The notes beneath the pieces were generated by a model. It saw only the letters and a program-made list of their open reading frames with translations. It was not told where the DNA came from and did no database searches. From Ricordea florida (Eukaryota; Cnidaria; Anthozoa; Corallimorpharia; Ricordeidae), in NCBI GenBank assembly GCA_949710005.1, contig OX453280.1:11904105-11968104 (forward strand): 64,000 nucleotides of DNA, written 5' to 3'. Positions 33,201 through 48,539 of the stretch are shown piece by piece; the stretch's first letter is position 1, and each line of letters opens with the position of its first letter. Position numbers and translations under genes: made by a program.

Positions 33201-36200
33201 CAGATTCTAGAACACCTACAAACACCAGTTAAAGTGCGTTTTAAACTACAGTTTAAGTATTGCAAGATGGTGAAAATTGCATGTTGATGACTAATCTGTG
33301 TAATAAGCGCTGATCTTATGTAGATTAGTACTGTCTGAGAAGTCAACTTTAGAATCAGCTGCCATAAGTTAACGTCTTCACAGGTAAGAGTCAATATGAT
33401 CGCCAATTACAATAAATTTGATTTTGTGCCTAAATAATGCTCTGTCAAATTAATACAAATCTACAAAATCTTAGAATTTCAACGATTTGGCGAGCCAAGA
33501 TATGATACAACAATCTTTATTAAAGAAAATAGGCTTTGGTCGTAAATGCGCATGCGTAGTAAAATAAAAACAGTTCAACCCTAAAATCATACGGAGATCG
33601 ATTCGTGGCAATCAACATTGTATTCCCCATAAAAACTTGAGTGTGTAACCTACGTTTACGTATAAAGAAATGAATCGAAATGATTCAATAACCTGCCCCT
33701 GTAGCTTAGAATCCTTCTTCCCATTCAATCTCTTATAATGTATTTTGACCAAAATCTGTGAGGGTGAGTTTCTTGGCAGCAAGCTGCAGGTATCGTATCT
33801 CAGATTCTAGAACACCTACAAACACCAGTTAAAGTGCGTTTTAAACTACAGTTTAAGTATTGCAAGATGGTGAAAATTGCATGTTGATGACTAATCTGTG
33901 TAATAAGCGCTGATCTTATGTAGATTAGTACTGTCTGAGAAGTCAACTTTAGAATCAGCTGCCATAAGTTAACGTCTTCACAGGTAAGAGTCAATATGAT
34001 CGCCAATTACAATAAATTTGATTTTGTGCCTAAATAATGCTCTGTCAAATTAATACAAATCTACAAAATCTTAGATATTCAACGATTTGGCGAGCCAAGA
34101 TATGATACAACAATCTTTATTAAAGAAAATAGGCTTTGGTCGTAAATGCGCATGCGTAGTAAAATAAAAACAGTTCAACCCTAAAATCATACGGAGATCG
34201 ATTCGTGGCAATCAACATTGTATTCCCCATAAAAACTTGAGTGTGTAACCTACGTTTACGTATAAAGAAATGAATCGAAATGATTCAATAACTTACCCCT
34301 GTAGCTTAGAATCCTTCTTCCCATTCAATCTCTTATAATGTATTTTGACCAAAATCTGTGAGGGTGAGTTTCTTGGCAGCAAGCTGCAGGTATCGTATCT
34401 CAGATTCTAGAATACCTACAAACACCAGTTAAAGTGCGTTTTAAACTACAGTTTAAGTATTGCAAGATGGTGAAAATTGCATGTTGATCACTAATCTGCG
34501 TAATGAGCGCTGATTTTATGTAGATTAGTACTGTCTGAGCAGTCAACTTTAGAATCAGCTGCCATAAGTTAACGTCTTCACAGGTAAGAGTCAATATGAT
34601 CGCCAATTACAATCAATTTGATTTTGTGCCTAAATAATGCTCTGTCAAATTAATACAAATCTACAAAATCTTAGAATTTCAACGATTTGGCGAGCCAAGA
34701 TATGATACAACAATCTTTTTTAAAGAAAATAGGCTTTAGTCTTAAATGCGCATGCGTAGTAAAATAAAAACAGTTCAACCCTAAAATCATACGGAGATCC
34801 ATTCGTGGCAATCAAAGTTGTATTCCCCTTAAAAACTTGAGTGTGTAACCTACGTTTACGTTTACAGAAATGAATCGAAATGATTCAATAACTTACCCCT
34901 GTATCTTAGAATTCTTCTTCGCATACAATCTCTTATAATGTATTTTGACCAAAATCTGTGAGGGTGAGTTTCTTGGCAGCAAGCTGCAGGTATCGTATCT
35001 CAGATTCTAGAATACCTACAAACACCAGTTTAAGTGCGTTTTAAACTACAGTTTAAGTATTGCAAGATGGTGAAAATTGCATGTTGATGACTAATCTGTG
35101 TAATAAGCGCTGATTTTATGTAGATTAGTACTGTCTGAGAAGTCAACTTTAGAATCAGCTGCCATAAGTTAACGTCTTCACAGGTAAGAGTCAATATGAT
35201 CGCCAATTACAATCAATTTGATTTTGTGCCTAAATAATGCTCTGTCAAATTAAAACAAATCTACAAAATCTTAGAATTTCAACGATTTGGCGAGCCAAGA
35301 TATGATACAACAATCTTTATTAAAGAAAATAGGCTTTCGTCGTAAATGCGCATGCGTAGAAAAATAAAAACAGTTCAACCCTAAAATCATACGGAGATCG
35401 ATTCGTGGCAATCAAAATTGTATTCCCCTTAAAAACTTGAGTGTGTAACCTACGTTTACGTATACAGAAATGAATCGAAATGATTCAATAACTTACCCCT
35501 GTAGCTTAGAATCCTTCTTCCCATACAATCTCTTATAATGTATTTTGACCAAAATCTGTGAGGCTGAGTTTCTTGGCAGCAAGCTGCAGGTATCGTATCT
35601 CAGATTCTAGAACACCTACAAACACCAGTTAAAGTGCGTTTTAAACTACAGTTTAAGTATTGCAAGATGGTGAAAATTGCATGTTGATGACTAATCTGTG
35701 TAATAAGCGCTGATTTTATGTAGATTAGTACTGTCTGAGAAGTCAACTTTAGAATCAGCTGCCATAAGTTAACGTCTTCACAGGTAAGAGTCAATATGAT
35801 CGCCAATTACAATCAATGTGATTTTGTGCCTAAATAATGCTCTGGCAAATTAATACAAATCTACAAAATCTTAGAATTTCAACGATTTGGCGAGCCAAGA
35901 TATGATACAACAATCTTTTTTAAAGAAAATAGGCTTTGGTCGTAAATGCGCATGCGTAGTAAAATTAAAGCAGTTCAACCCTAAAATCATACGGAGATCG
36001 ATTCGTGGCAATCAACATTGTATTCCCCATAAAAACTTGAGTGTGTAACCTACGTTTACGTATAAAGAAATGAATCGAAATGATTCAATAACTTACCCCT
36101 GTAGCTTAGAATCCTTCTTCCCATTCAATCTCTTATAATGTATTTTGACCAAAATCTGTGAGGGTGAGTTTCTTGGCAGCAAGCTGCAGGTATCGTATCT

Positions 36201-38499
36201 CAGATTCTAGAATACTTACAAACACCAGTTAAAGTGCGTTTTAAACTACAGTTTAAGTATTGCAAGATGGTGAAAATTGCATGTTGATCACTAATCTGTG
36301 TAATCAGCGCTGATTTTATGTAGATTAGTACTGTCTGAGCAGTCAACTTTAGAATCAGCTGCCATAAGTTAACGTCTTCACAGGTAAGAGTCAATATGAT
36401 CGCCAATTACAATCAATTTGATTTTGTGCCTAAATAATGCTCTGTCAAATTAATACAAATCTACAAAATCTTAGAATTTCAACGATTTGGCGAGCCAAGA
36501 TATGATACAACAATCTTTTTTAAAGAAAATAGGCTTTAGTCGTAAATGCGCATGCGTAGTAAAATAAAAACAGTTCAACCCTAAAATCATACGGAGATCC
36601 ATTCGTGGCAATCAAAGTTGTATTCCCCTTAAAAACTTGAGAGTGTAACCTACGTTTACGTTTACAGAAATGAATCGAAATGATTCAATAACTTACCCCT
36701 GTATCTTAGAATTCTTCTTCGCATACAATCTCTTATAATGTATTTTGACCAAAATCTGTGAGGGTGAGTTTCTTGGCAGCAAGCTGCAGGTATCGTATCT
36801 CAGATTCTAGAATACCTACAAACACCAGTTTAAGTGCGTTTTAAACTACAGTTTAAGTATTGCAAGATGGTGAAAATTGCATGTTGATGACTAATCTGTG
36901 TAATAAGCGCTGATTTTATGTAGATTAGTACTGTCTGAGAAGTCAACTTTAGAATCAGCTGCCATAAGTTAACGTCTTCACAGGTAAGAGTCAATATGAT
37001 CGCCAATTACAATCAATGTGATTTTGTGCCTAAATAATGCTCTGGCAAATTAATACAAATCTACAAAATCTTAGAATTTCAACGATTTGGCGAGCCAAGA
37101 TATGATACAACAATCTTTTTTAAAGAAAATAGGCTTTGGTCGTAAATGCGCATGCGTAGTAAAATTAAAGCAGTTCAACCCTAAAATCATACGGAGATCA
37201 ATTCGTGGCAATCAAAATTGTATTCCCCATAAAGACTTAAGTGTGTAACCTACGTTTACGTATACAGAAATGAATCGAAATGATTCAATAACTTACCCCT
37301 GTAGCTTAGAGTCCTTCTTCCCATACAATCTTTTATAATGTATTTTGACCAAAATCTGTGAGGTTGAGTTTCTTGGCAGCAAGCTGCAGGTATCGTATCT
37401 CAGATTCTAGAATACCTACAAACACCAGTTAAAGTGCGTTTTAAACTACAGTTTAAGTATTGCAAGATGGTGAAAATTGCATGTTGATCACTAATCTGTG
37501 TAATAAGCGCTGATCTTATGTAGATTAGTACTGTCTGAGAAGTCAACTTTAGAATCAGCTGCCATAAGTTAACGTCTTCACAGGTAAGAGTCAATATGAT
37601 CGCCAATTACAATAAATTTGATTTTGTGCCTAAATAATGCTCTGTCAAATTAATACAAATCTACAAAATCTTAGATATTCAACGATTTGGCGAGCCAAGA
37701 TATGATACAACAATCTTTATTAAAGAAAATAGGCTTTGGTCGTAAATGCGCATGCGTAGTAAAATAAAAACAGTTCAACCCTAAAATCATACGGAGATCG
37801 ATTCGTGGCAATCAACATTGTATTCCCCATAAAAACTTGAGTGTGTAACCTACGTTTACGTATAAAGAAATGAATCGAAATGATTCAATAACTTACCCCT
37901 GTAGCTTAGAATCCTTCTTCCCATTCAATCTCTTATAATGTATTTTGACCAAAATCTGTGAGGGTGAGTTTCTTGGCAGCAAGCTGCAGGTATCGTATCT
38001 CAGATTCTAGAATACTTACAAACACCAGTTAAAGTGCGTTTTAAACTACAGTTTAAGTATTGCAAGATGGTGAAAATTGCATGTTGATCACTAATCTGCG
38101 TAATGAGCGCTGATTTTATGTAGATTAGTACTGTCTGAGAAGTCAACTTTAGAATCAGCTGCCATAAGTTAACGTCTTCACAGGTAAGAGTCAATATGAT
38201 CGCCAATTACAATCAATTTGATTTTGTGCCTAAATAATGCTCTGTCAAATTAATACAAATCTACAAAATCTTAGAATTTCAACGATTTGGCGAGCCAAGA
38301 TATGATACAACAATCTTTATTAAAGAAAATAGGCTTTCGTCGTAAATGCGCATGCGTAGTAAAATAAAAACAGTTCAACCCTAAAATCATACGGAGATCG
38401 ATTCGTGGCAATCAAAATTGTATTCCCCATAAAAACTTGAGTGTGTAACCTACGTTTACGTATACAGAAATGAATCGAAATGATTCAATAACTTACCCC

Positions 38500-41400
38500 T
38501 GTAGCTTAGAATCCTTCTTCCCATACAATCTCTTATAATGTATTTTGACCAAAATCTGTGAGGCTGAGTTTCTTGGCAGCAAGCTGCAGGTATCGTATCT
38601 CAGATTCTAGAATACCTACAAACACCAGTTAAAGTGCGTTTTAAACTACAGTTTAAGTATTGTAAGATGGTGAAAATTGCATGTTGATGACTAATCTGTG
38701 TAATAAGCGCTGATTTTATGTAGATTAGTACTGTCTGAGAAGTCAACTTTAGAATCAGCTGCCATAAGTTAACGTCTTCACAGGTAAGAGTCAATATGAT
38801 CGCCAATTACAAGAAATTTGATTTTGTGCCTAAATAATGCTCTTTCAAATTAATACAAATCTACAAAATCTTAGAATTTCAACGATTTGGCGAGCCAAGA
38901 TATGATACAACAATCTTTATTAAAGAAAATAGGCTTTGGTCGTAAATGCGCATGCGTAGTAAAATAAAAACAGTACAACCCTAAAATCATACGGAGATCG
39001 ATTCGTGGCAATCAACATTGTATTCCCCATAAAAACTTGAGTGTGTAACCTACGTTTACGTATACAGAAATGAATCGAAATGATTCAATAACTTACCCCT
39101 GTAGCTTAGAATCCTTCTTCCCATACAATCTCTTATAATGTATTTTGACCAAAATCTGTGAGGCTGAGTTTCTTGGCAGCAAGCTGCAGGTATCGTATCT
39201 CAGATTCTAGAACACCTACAAACACCAGTTAAAGTGCGTTTTAAACTACAGTTTAAGTATTGCAAGATGGTGAAAATTGCATGTTGATGACTAATCTGTG
39301 TAATAAGCGCTGATTTTATGTAGATTAGTACTGTCTGAGCAGTCAACTTCAGAATCAGCTGCCATAAGTTGACGTCTTCACAGGTAAGAGTCAATATGAT
39401 CGCCAATTACAATCAATGTGATTTTGTGCCTAAATAATGCTCTGGCAAATTAATACAAATCTACAAAATCTTAGAATTTCAACGATTTGGCGAGCCAAGA
39501 TATGATACAACAATCTTTATTAAAGAAAATAGGCCTTGGTCGTAAATGCGCATGCGTAGTAAAATAAAAACAGTTCAACCCTAAAATCATACGGAGATCG
39601 ATTCGTGGCAATCAAAATTGTATTCCCCTTAAAAACTTGAGTGTGTAACCTACGTTTACGTATACAGAAATGAATCGAAATGATTCAATAACTTACCCCT
39701 GTAGCTTAGAATCCTTCTTCCCATACAATCTCTTATAATGTATTTTGACCAAAATCTGTGAGGCTGAGTTTCTTGGCAGCAAGCTGCAGGTATCGTATCT
39801 CAGATTCTAGAATACCTACAAACACCAGTTTAAGTGCGTTTTAAACTACAGTTTAAGTATTGCAAGATGGTGAAAATTGCATGTTGATGACTAATCTGTG
39901 TAATAAGCGCTGATTTTATGTAGATTAGTACTGTCTGAGAAGTCAACTTTAGAATCAGCTGCCATAAGTTAACGTCTTCACAGGTAAGAGTCAATATGAT
40001 CGCCAATTACAATCAATTTGATTTTGTGCCTAAATAATGCTCTGTCAAATTAATACAAATCTACAAAATCTTAGAATTTTAACGATTTGGCGAGCCAAGA
40101 TATGATACAACAATCTTTTTTAAAGAAAATAGGCTTTCGTCGTAAATGCGCATGCGTAGTAAAATAAACACAGTTCAACCCTAAAATCATACGGAGATCG
40201 ATTCGTGGCAATCAAAATTGTATTCCCCTTAAAAACTTGAGTGTGTAACCTACGTTTACGTATACAGAAATGAATCGAAATGATTCAATAACTTACCCCT
40301 GTAGCTTAGAATCCTTCTTCCCATACAATCTCTTATAATGTATTTTGACCAAAATCTGTGAGGCTGAGTTTCTTGGCAGCAAGCTGCAGGTATCGTATCT
40401 CAGATTCTAGAATACCTACAAACACCAGTTAAAGTGCGTTTTAAACTACAGTTTAAGTATTGTAAGATGGTGAAAATTGCATGTTGATGACTAATCTGTG
40501 TAATAAGCGCCTATTTTTTGTAGATTAGTACTGTCTGAGAAGTCAACTTTAGAATCAGCTGCCATAAGTTAACGTCTTCACAGGTAAGAGTCAATATGAT
40601 CGCCAATTACAATAAATTTGATTTTGTGCCTAAATAATGCTCTGGCAAATTAATACAAATCTACAAAATCTTAGATATTCAACGATTTGGCGAGCCAAGA
40701 TATGATACAACAATCTTTATTAAAGAAAATAGGCTTTGGTCGTAAATGCGCATGCGTAGTAAAATAAAAACAGTTCAACCCTAAAATCATACGGAGATCG
40801 ATTCGTGGCAATCAACATTGTATTCCCCATAAAAACTTGAGTGTGTAACCTACGTTTACGTATACAGAAATGAATCGAAATGATTCAATAACTTACCCCT
40901 GTAGCTTAGAATCCTTCTTCCCATACAATCTCTTATAATGTATTTTGACCAAAATCTGTGAGGCTGAGTTTCTTGGCAGCAAGCTGCAGGTATCGTATCT
41001 CAGATTCTAGAATACCTACAAACACCAGTTAAAGTGCGTTTTAAACTACAGTTTAAGTATTGCAAGATGGTGAAAATTGCATGTTGATGACTAATCTGTG
41101 TAATAAGCGCTGATTTTATGTAGATTAGTACTGTCTGAGCAGTCAACTTTAGAATCAGCTGCCATAAGTTAACGTCTTCACAGGTAAGAGTCAATATGAT
41201 CGCCAATTACAATCAATTTGATTTTGTGCCTAAATAATGCTCTGGCAAATTAATACAAATCTACAAAATCTTAGAATTTCAACGATTTGGCGAGCCAAGA
41301 TATGATACAACAATCTTTTTTAAAGAAAATAGGCTTTGGTCGTAAATGCGCATGCGTAGTAAAATTAAAGCAGTTCAACCCTAAAATCATACGGAGATCG

Positions 41401-44400
41401 ATTCGTGGCAATCAAAATTGTATTCCCCATAAAAACTTGAGTGTGTAACCTACGTTTACGTATACAGAAATGAATCGAAATGATTCAATAACTTACCCCT
41501 GTAGCTTAGAATCCTTCTTCCCATACAATCTTTTATAATGTATTTTGACCAAAATCTGTCAGGCTGAGTTTCTTGGCAGCAAGCTGCAGGTATCGTATCT
41601 CAGATTCTAGAATACCTACAAACACCAGTTAAAGTGCGTTTTAAACTACAGTTTAAGTATTGCAAGATGGTGAAAATTGCATGTTGATCACTAATCTGTG
41701 TAATAAGCGCTGATTTTATGTAGATTAGTACTGTCTGAGCAGTCAACTTTAGAATCAGCTGCCATAAGTTAACGTCTTCACAGGTAAGAGTCAATATGAT
41801 CGCCAATTACAATCAATTTGATTTTGTGCCTAAATAATGCTCTGTCAAATTAATACAAATCTACAAAATCTTAGAATTTCAACGATTTGGCGAGCCAAGA
41901 TATGATACAACAATCTTTTTTAAAGAAAATAGGCTTTAGTCGTAAATGCGCATGCGTAGTAAAATAAAAACAGTTCAACCCTAAAATCATACGGAGATCC
42001 ATTCGTGGCAATCAAAGTTGTATTCCCCTTAAAAACTTGAGTGTGTAACCTACGTTTACGTTTACAGAAATGAATCGAAATGATTCAATAACTTACCCCT
42101 GTATCTTAGAATTCTTCTTCGCATACAATCTCTTATAATGTATTTTGACCAAAATCTGTGAGGGTGAGTTTCTTGGCAGCAAGCTGCAGGTATCGTATCT
42201 CAGATTCTAGAATACCTACAAACACCAGTTTAAGTGCGTTTTAAACTACAGTTTAAGTATTGCAAGATGGTGAAAATTGCATGTTGATGACTAATCTGTG
42301 TAATAAGCGCTGATTTTATGTAGATTAGTACTGTCTGAGAAGTCAACTTTAGAATCAGCTGCCATAAGTTAACGTCTTCACAGGTAAGAGTCAATATGAT
42401 CGCCAATTACAATCAATGTGATTTTGTGCCTAAATAATGCTCTGGCAAATTAATACAAATCTACAAAATCTTAGAATTTCAACGATTTGGCGAGCCAAGA
42501 TATGATACAACAATCTTTTTTAAAGAAAATAGGCTTTCGTCGTAAATGCGCATGCGTAGTAAAATAAAAACAGTTCAACCCTAAAATCATACGGAGATCG
42601 ATTCGTGGCAATCAAAATTGTATTCCCCATAAAAACTTGAGTGTGTAACCTACGTTTACGTATACAGAAATGAATCGAAATGATTCAATAACTTACCCCT
42701 GTAGCTTAGAATCCTTCTTCCCATACAATCTCTTATAATGTATTTTGACCAAAATCTGTGAGGCTGAGTTTCTTGGCAGCAAGCTGCAGGTATCGTATCT
42801 CAGATTCTAGAATACCTACAAACACCAGTTAAAGTGCGTTTTAAACTACAGTTTAAGTATTGTAAGATGGTGAAAATTGCATGTTGATGACTAATCTGTG
42901 TAATAAGCGCTGATTTTATGTAGATTAGTACTGTCTGAGAAGTCAACTTTAGAATCAGCTGCCATAAGTTAACGTCTTCACAGGTAAGAGTCAATATGAT
43001 CGCCAATTACAAGAAATTTGATTTTGTGCCTAAATAATGCTCTTTCAAATTAATACAAATCTACAAAATCTTAGAATTTCAACGATTTGGCGAGCCAAGA
43101 TATGATACAACAATCTTTATTAAAGAAAATAGGCTTTGGTCGTAAATGCGCATGCGTAGTAAAATAAAAACAGTACAACCCTAAAATCATACGGAGATCG
43201 ATTCGTGGCAATCAACATTGTATTCCCCATAAAAACTTGAGTGTGTAACCTACGTTTACGTATACAGAAATGAATCGAAATGATTCAATAACTTACCCCT
43301 GTAGCTTAGAATCCTTCTTCCCATACAATCTCTTATAATGTATTTTGACCAAAATCTGTGAGGCTGAGTTTCTTGGCAGCAAGCTGCAGGTATCGTATCT
43401 CAGATTCTAGAACACCTACAAACACCAGTTAAAGTGCGTTTTAAACTACAGTTTAAGTATTGCAAGATGGTGAAAATTGCATGTTGATGACTAATCTGTG
43501 TAATAAGCGCTGATTTTATGTAGATTAGTACTGTCTGAGCAGTCAACTTTAGAATCAGCTGCCATAAGTTGACGTCTTCACAGGTAAGAGTCAATATGAT
43601 CGCCAATTACAATCAATGTGATTTTGTGCCTAAATAATGCTCTGGCAAATTAATACAAATCTACAAAATCTTAGAATTTCAACGATTTGGCGAGCCAAGA
43701 TATGATACAACAATCTTTATTAAAGAAAATAGGCCTTGGTCGTAAATGCGCATGCGTAGTAAAATAAAAACAGTTCAACCCTAAAATCATACGGAGATCG
43801 ATTCGTGGCAATCAAAATTGTATTCCCCTTAAAAACTTGAGTGTGTAACCTACGTTTACGTATACAGAAATGAATCGAAATGATTCAATAACTTACCCCT
43901 GTAGCTTAGAATCCTTCTTCCCATACAATCTCTTATAATGTATTTTGACCAAAATCTGTGAGGCTGAGTTTCTTGGCAGCAAGCTGCAGGTATCGTATCT
44001 CAGATTCTAGAATACCTACAAACACCAGTTTAAGTGCGTTTTAAACTACAGTTTAAGTATTGCAAGATGGTGAAAATTGCATGTTGATGACTAATCTGTG
44101 TAATAAGCGCTGATTTTATGTAGATTAGTACTGTCTGAGAAGTCAACTTTAGAATCAGCTGCCATAAGTTAACGTCTTCACAGGTAAGAGTCAATATGAT
44201 CGCCAATTACAATCAATTTGATTTTGTGCCTAAATAATGCTCTGTCAAATTAATACAAATCTACAAAATCTTAGAATTTCAACGATTTGGCGAGCCAAGA
44301 TATGATACAACAATCTTTATTAAAGAAAATAGGCTTTCGTCGTAAATGCGCATGCGTAGTAAAATAAACACAGTTCAACCCTAAAATCATACGGAGATCG

Positions 44401-46500
44401 ATTCGTGGCAATCAAAATTGTATTCCCCTTAAAAACTTGAGTGTGTAACCTACGTTTACGTATACAGAAATGAATCGAAATGATTCAATAACTTACCCCT
44501 GTAGCTTAGAATCCTTCTTCCCATACAATCTCTTATAATGTATTTTGACCAAAATCTGTGAGGCTGAGTTTCTTGGCAGCAAGCTGCAGGTATCGTATCT
44601 CAGATTCTAGAATACCTACAAACACCAGTTTAAGTGCGTTTTAAACTACAGTTTAAGTATTGCAAGATGGTGAAAATTGCATGTTGATGACTAATCTGTG
44701 TAATAAGCGCTGATTTTATGTAGATTAGTACTGTCTGAGAAGTCAACTTTAGAATCAGCTGCCATAAGTTAACGTCTTCACAGGTAAGAGTCAATATGAT
44801 CGCCAATTACAATCAATTTGATTTTGTGCCTAAATAATGCTCTGTCAAATTAATACAAATCTACAAAATCTTAGAATTTTAACGATTTGGCGAGCCAAGA
44901 TATGATACAACAATCTTTTTTAAAGAAAATAGGCTTTCGTCGTAAATGCGCATGCGTAGTAAAATAAACACAGTTCAACCCTAAAATCATACGGAGATCG
45001 ATTCGTGGCAATCAAAATTGTATTCCCCTTAAAAACTTGAGTGTGTAACCTACGTTTACGTATACAGAAATGAATCGAAATGATTCAATAACTTACCCCT
45101 GTAGCTTAGAATCCTTCTTCCCATACAATCTCTTATAATGTATTTTGACCAAAATCTGTGAGGCTGAGTTTCTTGGCAGCAAGCTGCAGGTATCGTATCT
45201 CAGATTCTAGAATACCTACAAACACCAGTTAAAGTGCGTTTTAAACTACAGTTTAAGTATTGTAAGATGGTGAAAATTGCATGTTGATGACTAATCTGTG
45301 TAATAAGCGCTAATTTTTTGTAGATTAGTACTGTCTGAGAAGTCAACTTTAGAATCAGCTGCCATAAGTTAACGTCTTCACAGGTAAGAGTCAATATGAT
45401 CGCCAATTACAATAAATTTGATTTTGTGCCTAAATAATGCTCTGGCAAATTAATACAAATCTACAAAATCTTAGATATTCAACGATTTGGCGAGCCAAGA
45501 TATGATACAACAATCTTTATTAAAGAAAATAGGCTTTGGTCGTAAATGCGCATGCGTAGTAAAATAAAAACAGTTCAACCCTAAAATCATACGGAGATCG
45601 ATTCGTGGCAATCAACATTGTATTCCCCATAAAAACTTGAGTGTGTAACCTACGTTTACGTATACAGAAATGAATCGAAATGATTCAATAACTTACCCCT
45701 GTAGCTTAGAATCCTTCTTCCCATACAATCTCTTATAATGTATTTTGACCAAAATCTGTGAGGCTGAGTTTCTTGGCAGCAAGCTGCAGGTATCGTATCT
45801 CAGATTCTAGAATACCTACAAACACCAGTTAAAGTGCGTTTTAAACTACAGTTTAAGTATTGCAAGATGGTGAAAATTGCATGTTGATGACTAATCTGTG
45901 TAATAAGCGCTGATTTTATGTAGATTAGTACTGTCTGAGCAGTCAACTTTAGAATCAGCTGCCATAAGTTAACGTCTTCACAGGTAAGAGTCAATATGAT
46001 CGCCAATTACAATCAATTTGATTTTGTGCCTAAATAATGCTCTGGCAAATTAATACAAATCTACAAAATCTTAGAATTTCAACGATTTGGCGAGCCAAGA
46101 TATGATACAACAATCTTTTTTAAAGAAAATAGGCTTTGGTCGTAAATGCGCATGCGTAGTAAAATTAAAGCAGTTCAACCCTAAAATCATACGGAGATCG
46201 ATTCGTGGCAATCAAAATTGTATTCCCCATAAAAACTTGAGTGTGTAACCTACGTTTACGTATACAGAAATGAATCGAAATGATTCAATAACTTACCCCT
46301 GTAGCTTAGAATCCTTCTTCCCATACAATCTTTTATAATGTATTTTGACCAAAATCTGTCAGGCTGAGTTTCTTGGCAGCAAGCTGCAGGTATCGTATCT
46401 CAGATTCTAGAATACCTACAAACACCAGTTAAAGTGCGTTTTAAACTACAGTTTAAGTATTGCAAGATGGTGAAAATTGCATGTTGATCACTAATCTGTG
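38500..46500. repeat. 3.2-kb higher-order duplication, offset 4200 then 4800 bp
   Basis: Private variants at 38661 (TGTAAGATGG), 38811 (AAGAAATTTG), 38971 (CAGTACAACC) and 39371 (GACGTCTTCA) recur 4200 bp later. Those at 40071 (TTAGAATTTT), 40461 (TGTAAGATGG) and 41531 (TTTTATAATG with CTGTCAGGC) recur 4800 bp later. One extra monomer, around 44041-44640, explains the change of offset. Confidence 0.85.
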
Positions 46501-46680
46501 TAATAAGCGCTGATTTTATGTAGATTAGTACTGTCTGAGAAGTCAACTTTAGAATCAGCTGCCATAAGTTAACGTCTTCACAGGTAAGAGTCAATATGAT
46601 CGCCAATTACAATCAATTTGATTTTGTGCCTAAATAATGCTCTTTCAAATTAATACAAATCTACAAAATCTTAGAATTTC

Positions 46681-48407
46681 AACGATTTGGCGAGCCAAGA
46701 TATGATACAACAATCTTTATTAAAGAAAATAGGTATTGGTCGTAAATGCGCATGCGTAGTAAAATAAAAACAGTTCAACCCTAAAATCATACGGAGATCG
46801 ATTCGTGGCAATCAAAATTGTATTCCCCTTAAAAACTTGAGTGTGTAACCTACGTTTACGTATACAGAAATGAATCGAAATGATTCAATAACTTACCCCT
46901 GTAGCTTAGAATCCTTCTTCCCATACAATCTCTTATAATGTATTGTGACCAAAATCTGTGAGGCTGAGTTTCTTGGCAGCAAGCTGCAGATATCGTATCT
47001 CAGATTCTAGAACACCTACAAACACCAGTTAAAGTGCGTTTTAAACTACAGTTTAAGTATTGCAAGTTGGTGAAAATTGCATGTTGATGACTAATCTGTG
47101 TAATAAGCGCTGATTTTATGTAGATTAGTACTGTCTGCGCAGTCAACTTTAGAATCAGCTGCCATAAGTTAACGTCTTCACAGGTAAGAGTCAATATGAT
47201 CGCCAATTACAATCAATGTGATTTTGTGCCTAAATAATGCTCTGGCAAATTAATACAAATCTACAAAATCTTAGAATTTCAACGATTTGGCGAGCCAAGA
47301 TATGATACAACAATCTTTATTAAAGAAAATAGGTATTGGTCGTAAATGCGCATGCGTAGTAAAATAAAAACAGTTCAACCCTAAAATCATACGGAGATCG
47401 ATTCGTGGCAATCAAAATTGTATTCCCCTTAAAAACTTGAGTGTGTAACCTACGTTTACGTATACAGAAATGAATCGAAATGATTCAATAACTTACCCCT
47501 GTAGCTTAGAATCCTTCTTCCCATACAATCTCTTATAATGTATTGTGACCAAAATCTGTGAGGCTGAGTTTCTTGGCAGCAAGCTGCAGATATCGTATCT
47601 CAGATTCTAGAACACCTACAAACACCAGTTAAAGTGCGTTTTAAACTACAGTTTAAGTATTGCAAGTTGGTGAAAATTGCATGTTGATGACTAATCTGTG
47701 TAATAAGCGCTGATTTTATGTAGATTAGTACTGTCTGAGCAGTCAACTTTAGAATCAGCTGCCATAAGTTAACGTCTTCACAGGTAAGAGTCAATATGAT
47801 CGCCAATTACAATCAATGTGATTTTGTGCCTAAATAATGCTCTGGCAAATTAATACAAATCTACAAAATCTTAGAATTTCAACGATTTGGCGAGCCAAGA
47901 TATGATACAACAATCTTTATTAAGGAAAATAGGTATTGGTCGTAAATGCGCATGCGTAGTAAAATAAAAACAGTTCAACCCTAAAATCATACGGAGATCG
48001 ATTCGTGGCAATCAAAATTGTATTCCCCTTAAAAACTTGAGTGTGTAACCTACGTTTACGTATACAGAAATGAATCGAAATGATTCAATAACTTACCCCT
48101 GTAGCTTAGAATCCTTCTTCCCATACAATCTCTTATAATGTATTGTGACCAAAATCTGTGAGGCTGAGTTTCTTGGCAGCAAGCTGCAGATATCGTATCT
48201 CAGATTCTAGAACACCTACAAACACGAGTTAAAGTGCGTTTTAAACTACAGTTTAAGTATTGCAAGTTGGTGAAAATTGCATGTTGATGACTAATCTGTG
48301 TAATAAGCGCTGATTTTATGTAGATTAGTACTGTCTGAGCAGTCAACTTTAGAATCAGCTGCCATAAGTTAACGTCTTCACAGGTAAGAGTCAATATGAT
48401 CGCCAAT
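46681..48407. repeat. Three nearly identical consecutive monomers
   Basis: Rare variants AGGTATTGGT, TATTGTGACC, CTGCAGATATC and TGCAAGTTGG recur at 600-bp steps (46731, 47331, 47931 for the first). This is a very recent local expansion. Confidence 0.85.
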
Positions 48408-48426
48408 TACAATCAATGCAATCAAT
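48408..48426. repeat. 9-bp tandem duplication inside one monomer
   Basis: ATCAATG is followed by CA and again ATCAATG, making this monomer 609 bp. It is the only length change of more than one base in the bulk array. Confidence 0.85.
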
Positions 48427-48539
48427 GTGATTTTGTGCCTAAATAATGCTCTGGCAAATTAATACAAATCTACAAAATCTTAGAATTTCAACGATTTGGC
48501 GAGCCAAGATATGATACAACAATCTTTATTAAAGAAAAT

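Larger units (their letters stand above)
26461..48407. repeat. Homogenised block, 37 landmarks at exactly 600-bp spacing
   Basis: Landmarks from 26581 to 48181 fall on exact multiples of 600 with no net insertion or deletion in 21.6 kb. Differences are single-base variants in changing combinations. Shared variants mark larger duplications inside this block. Confidence 0.95.
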
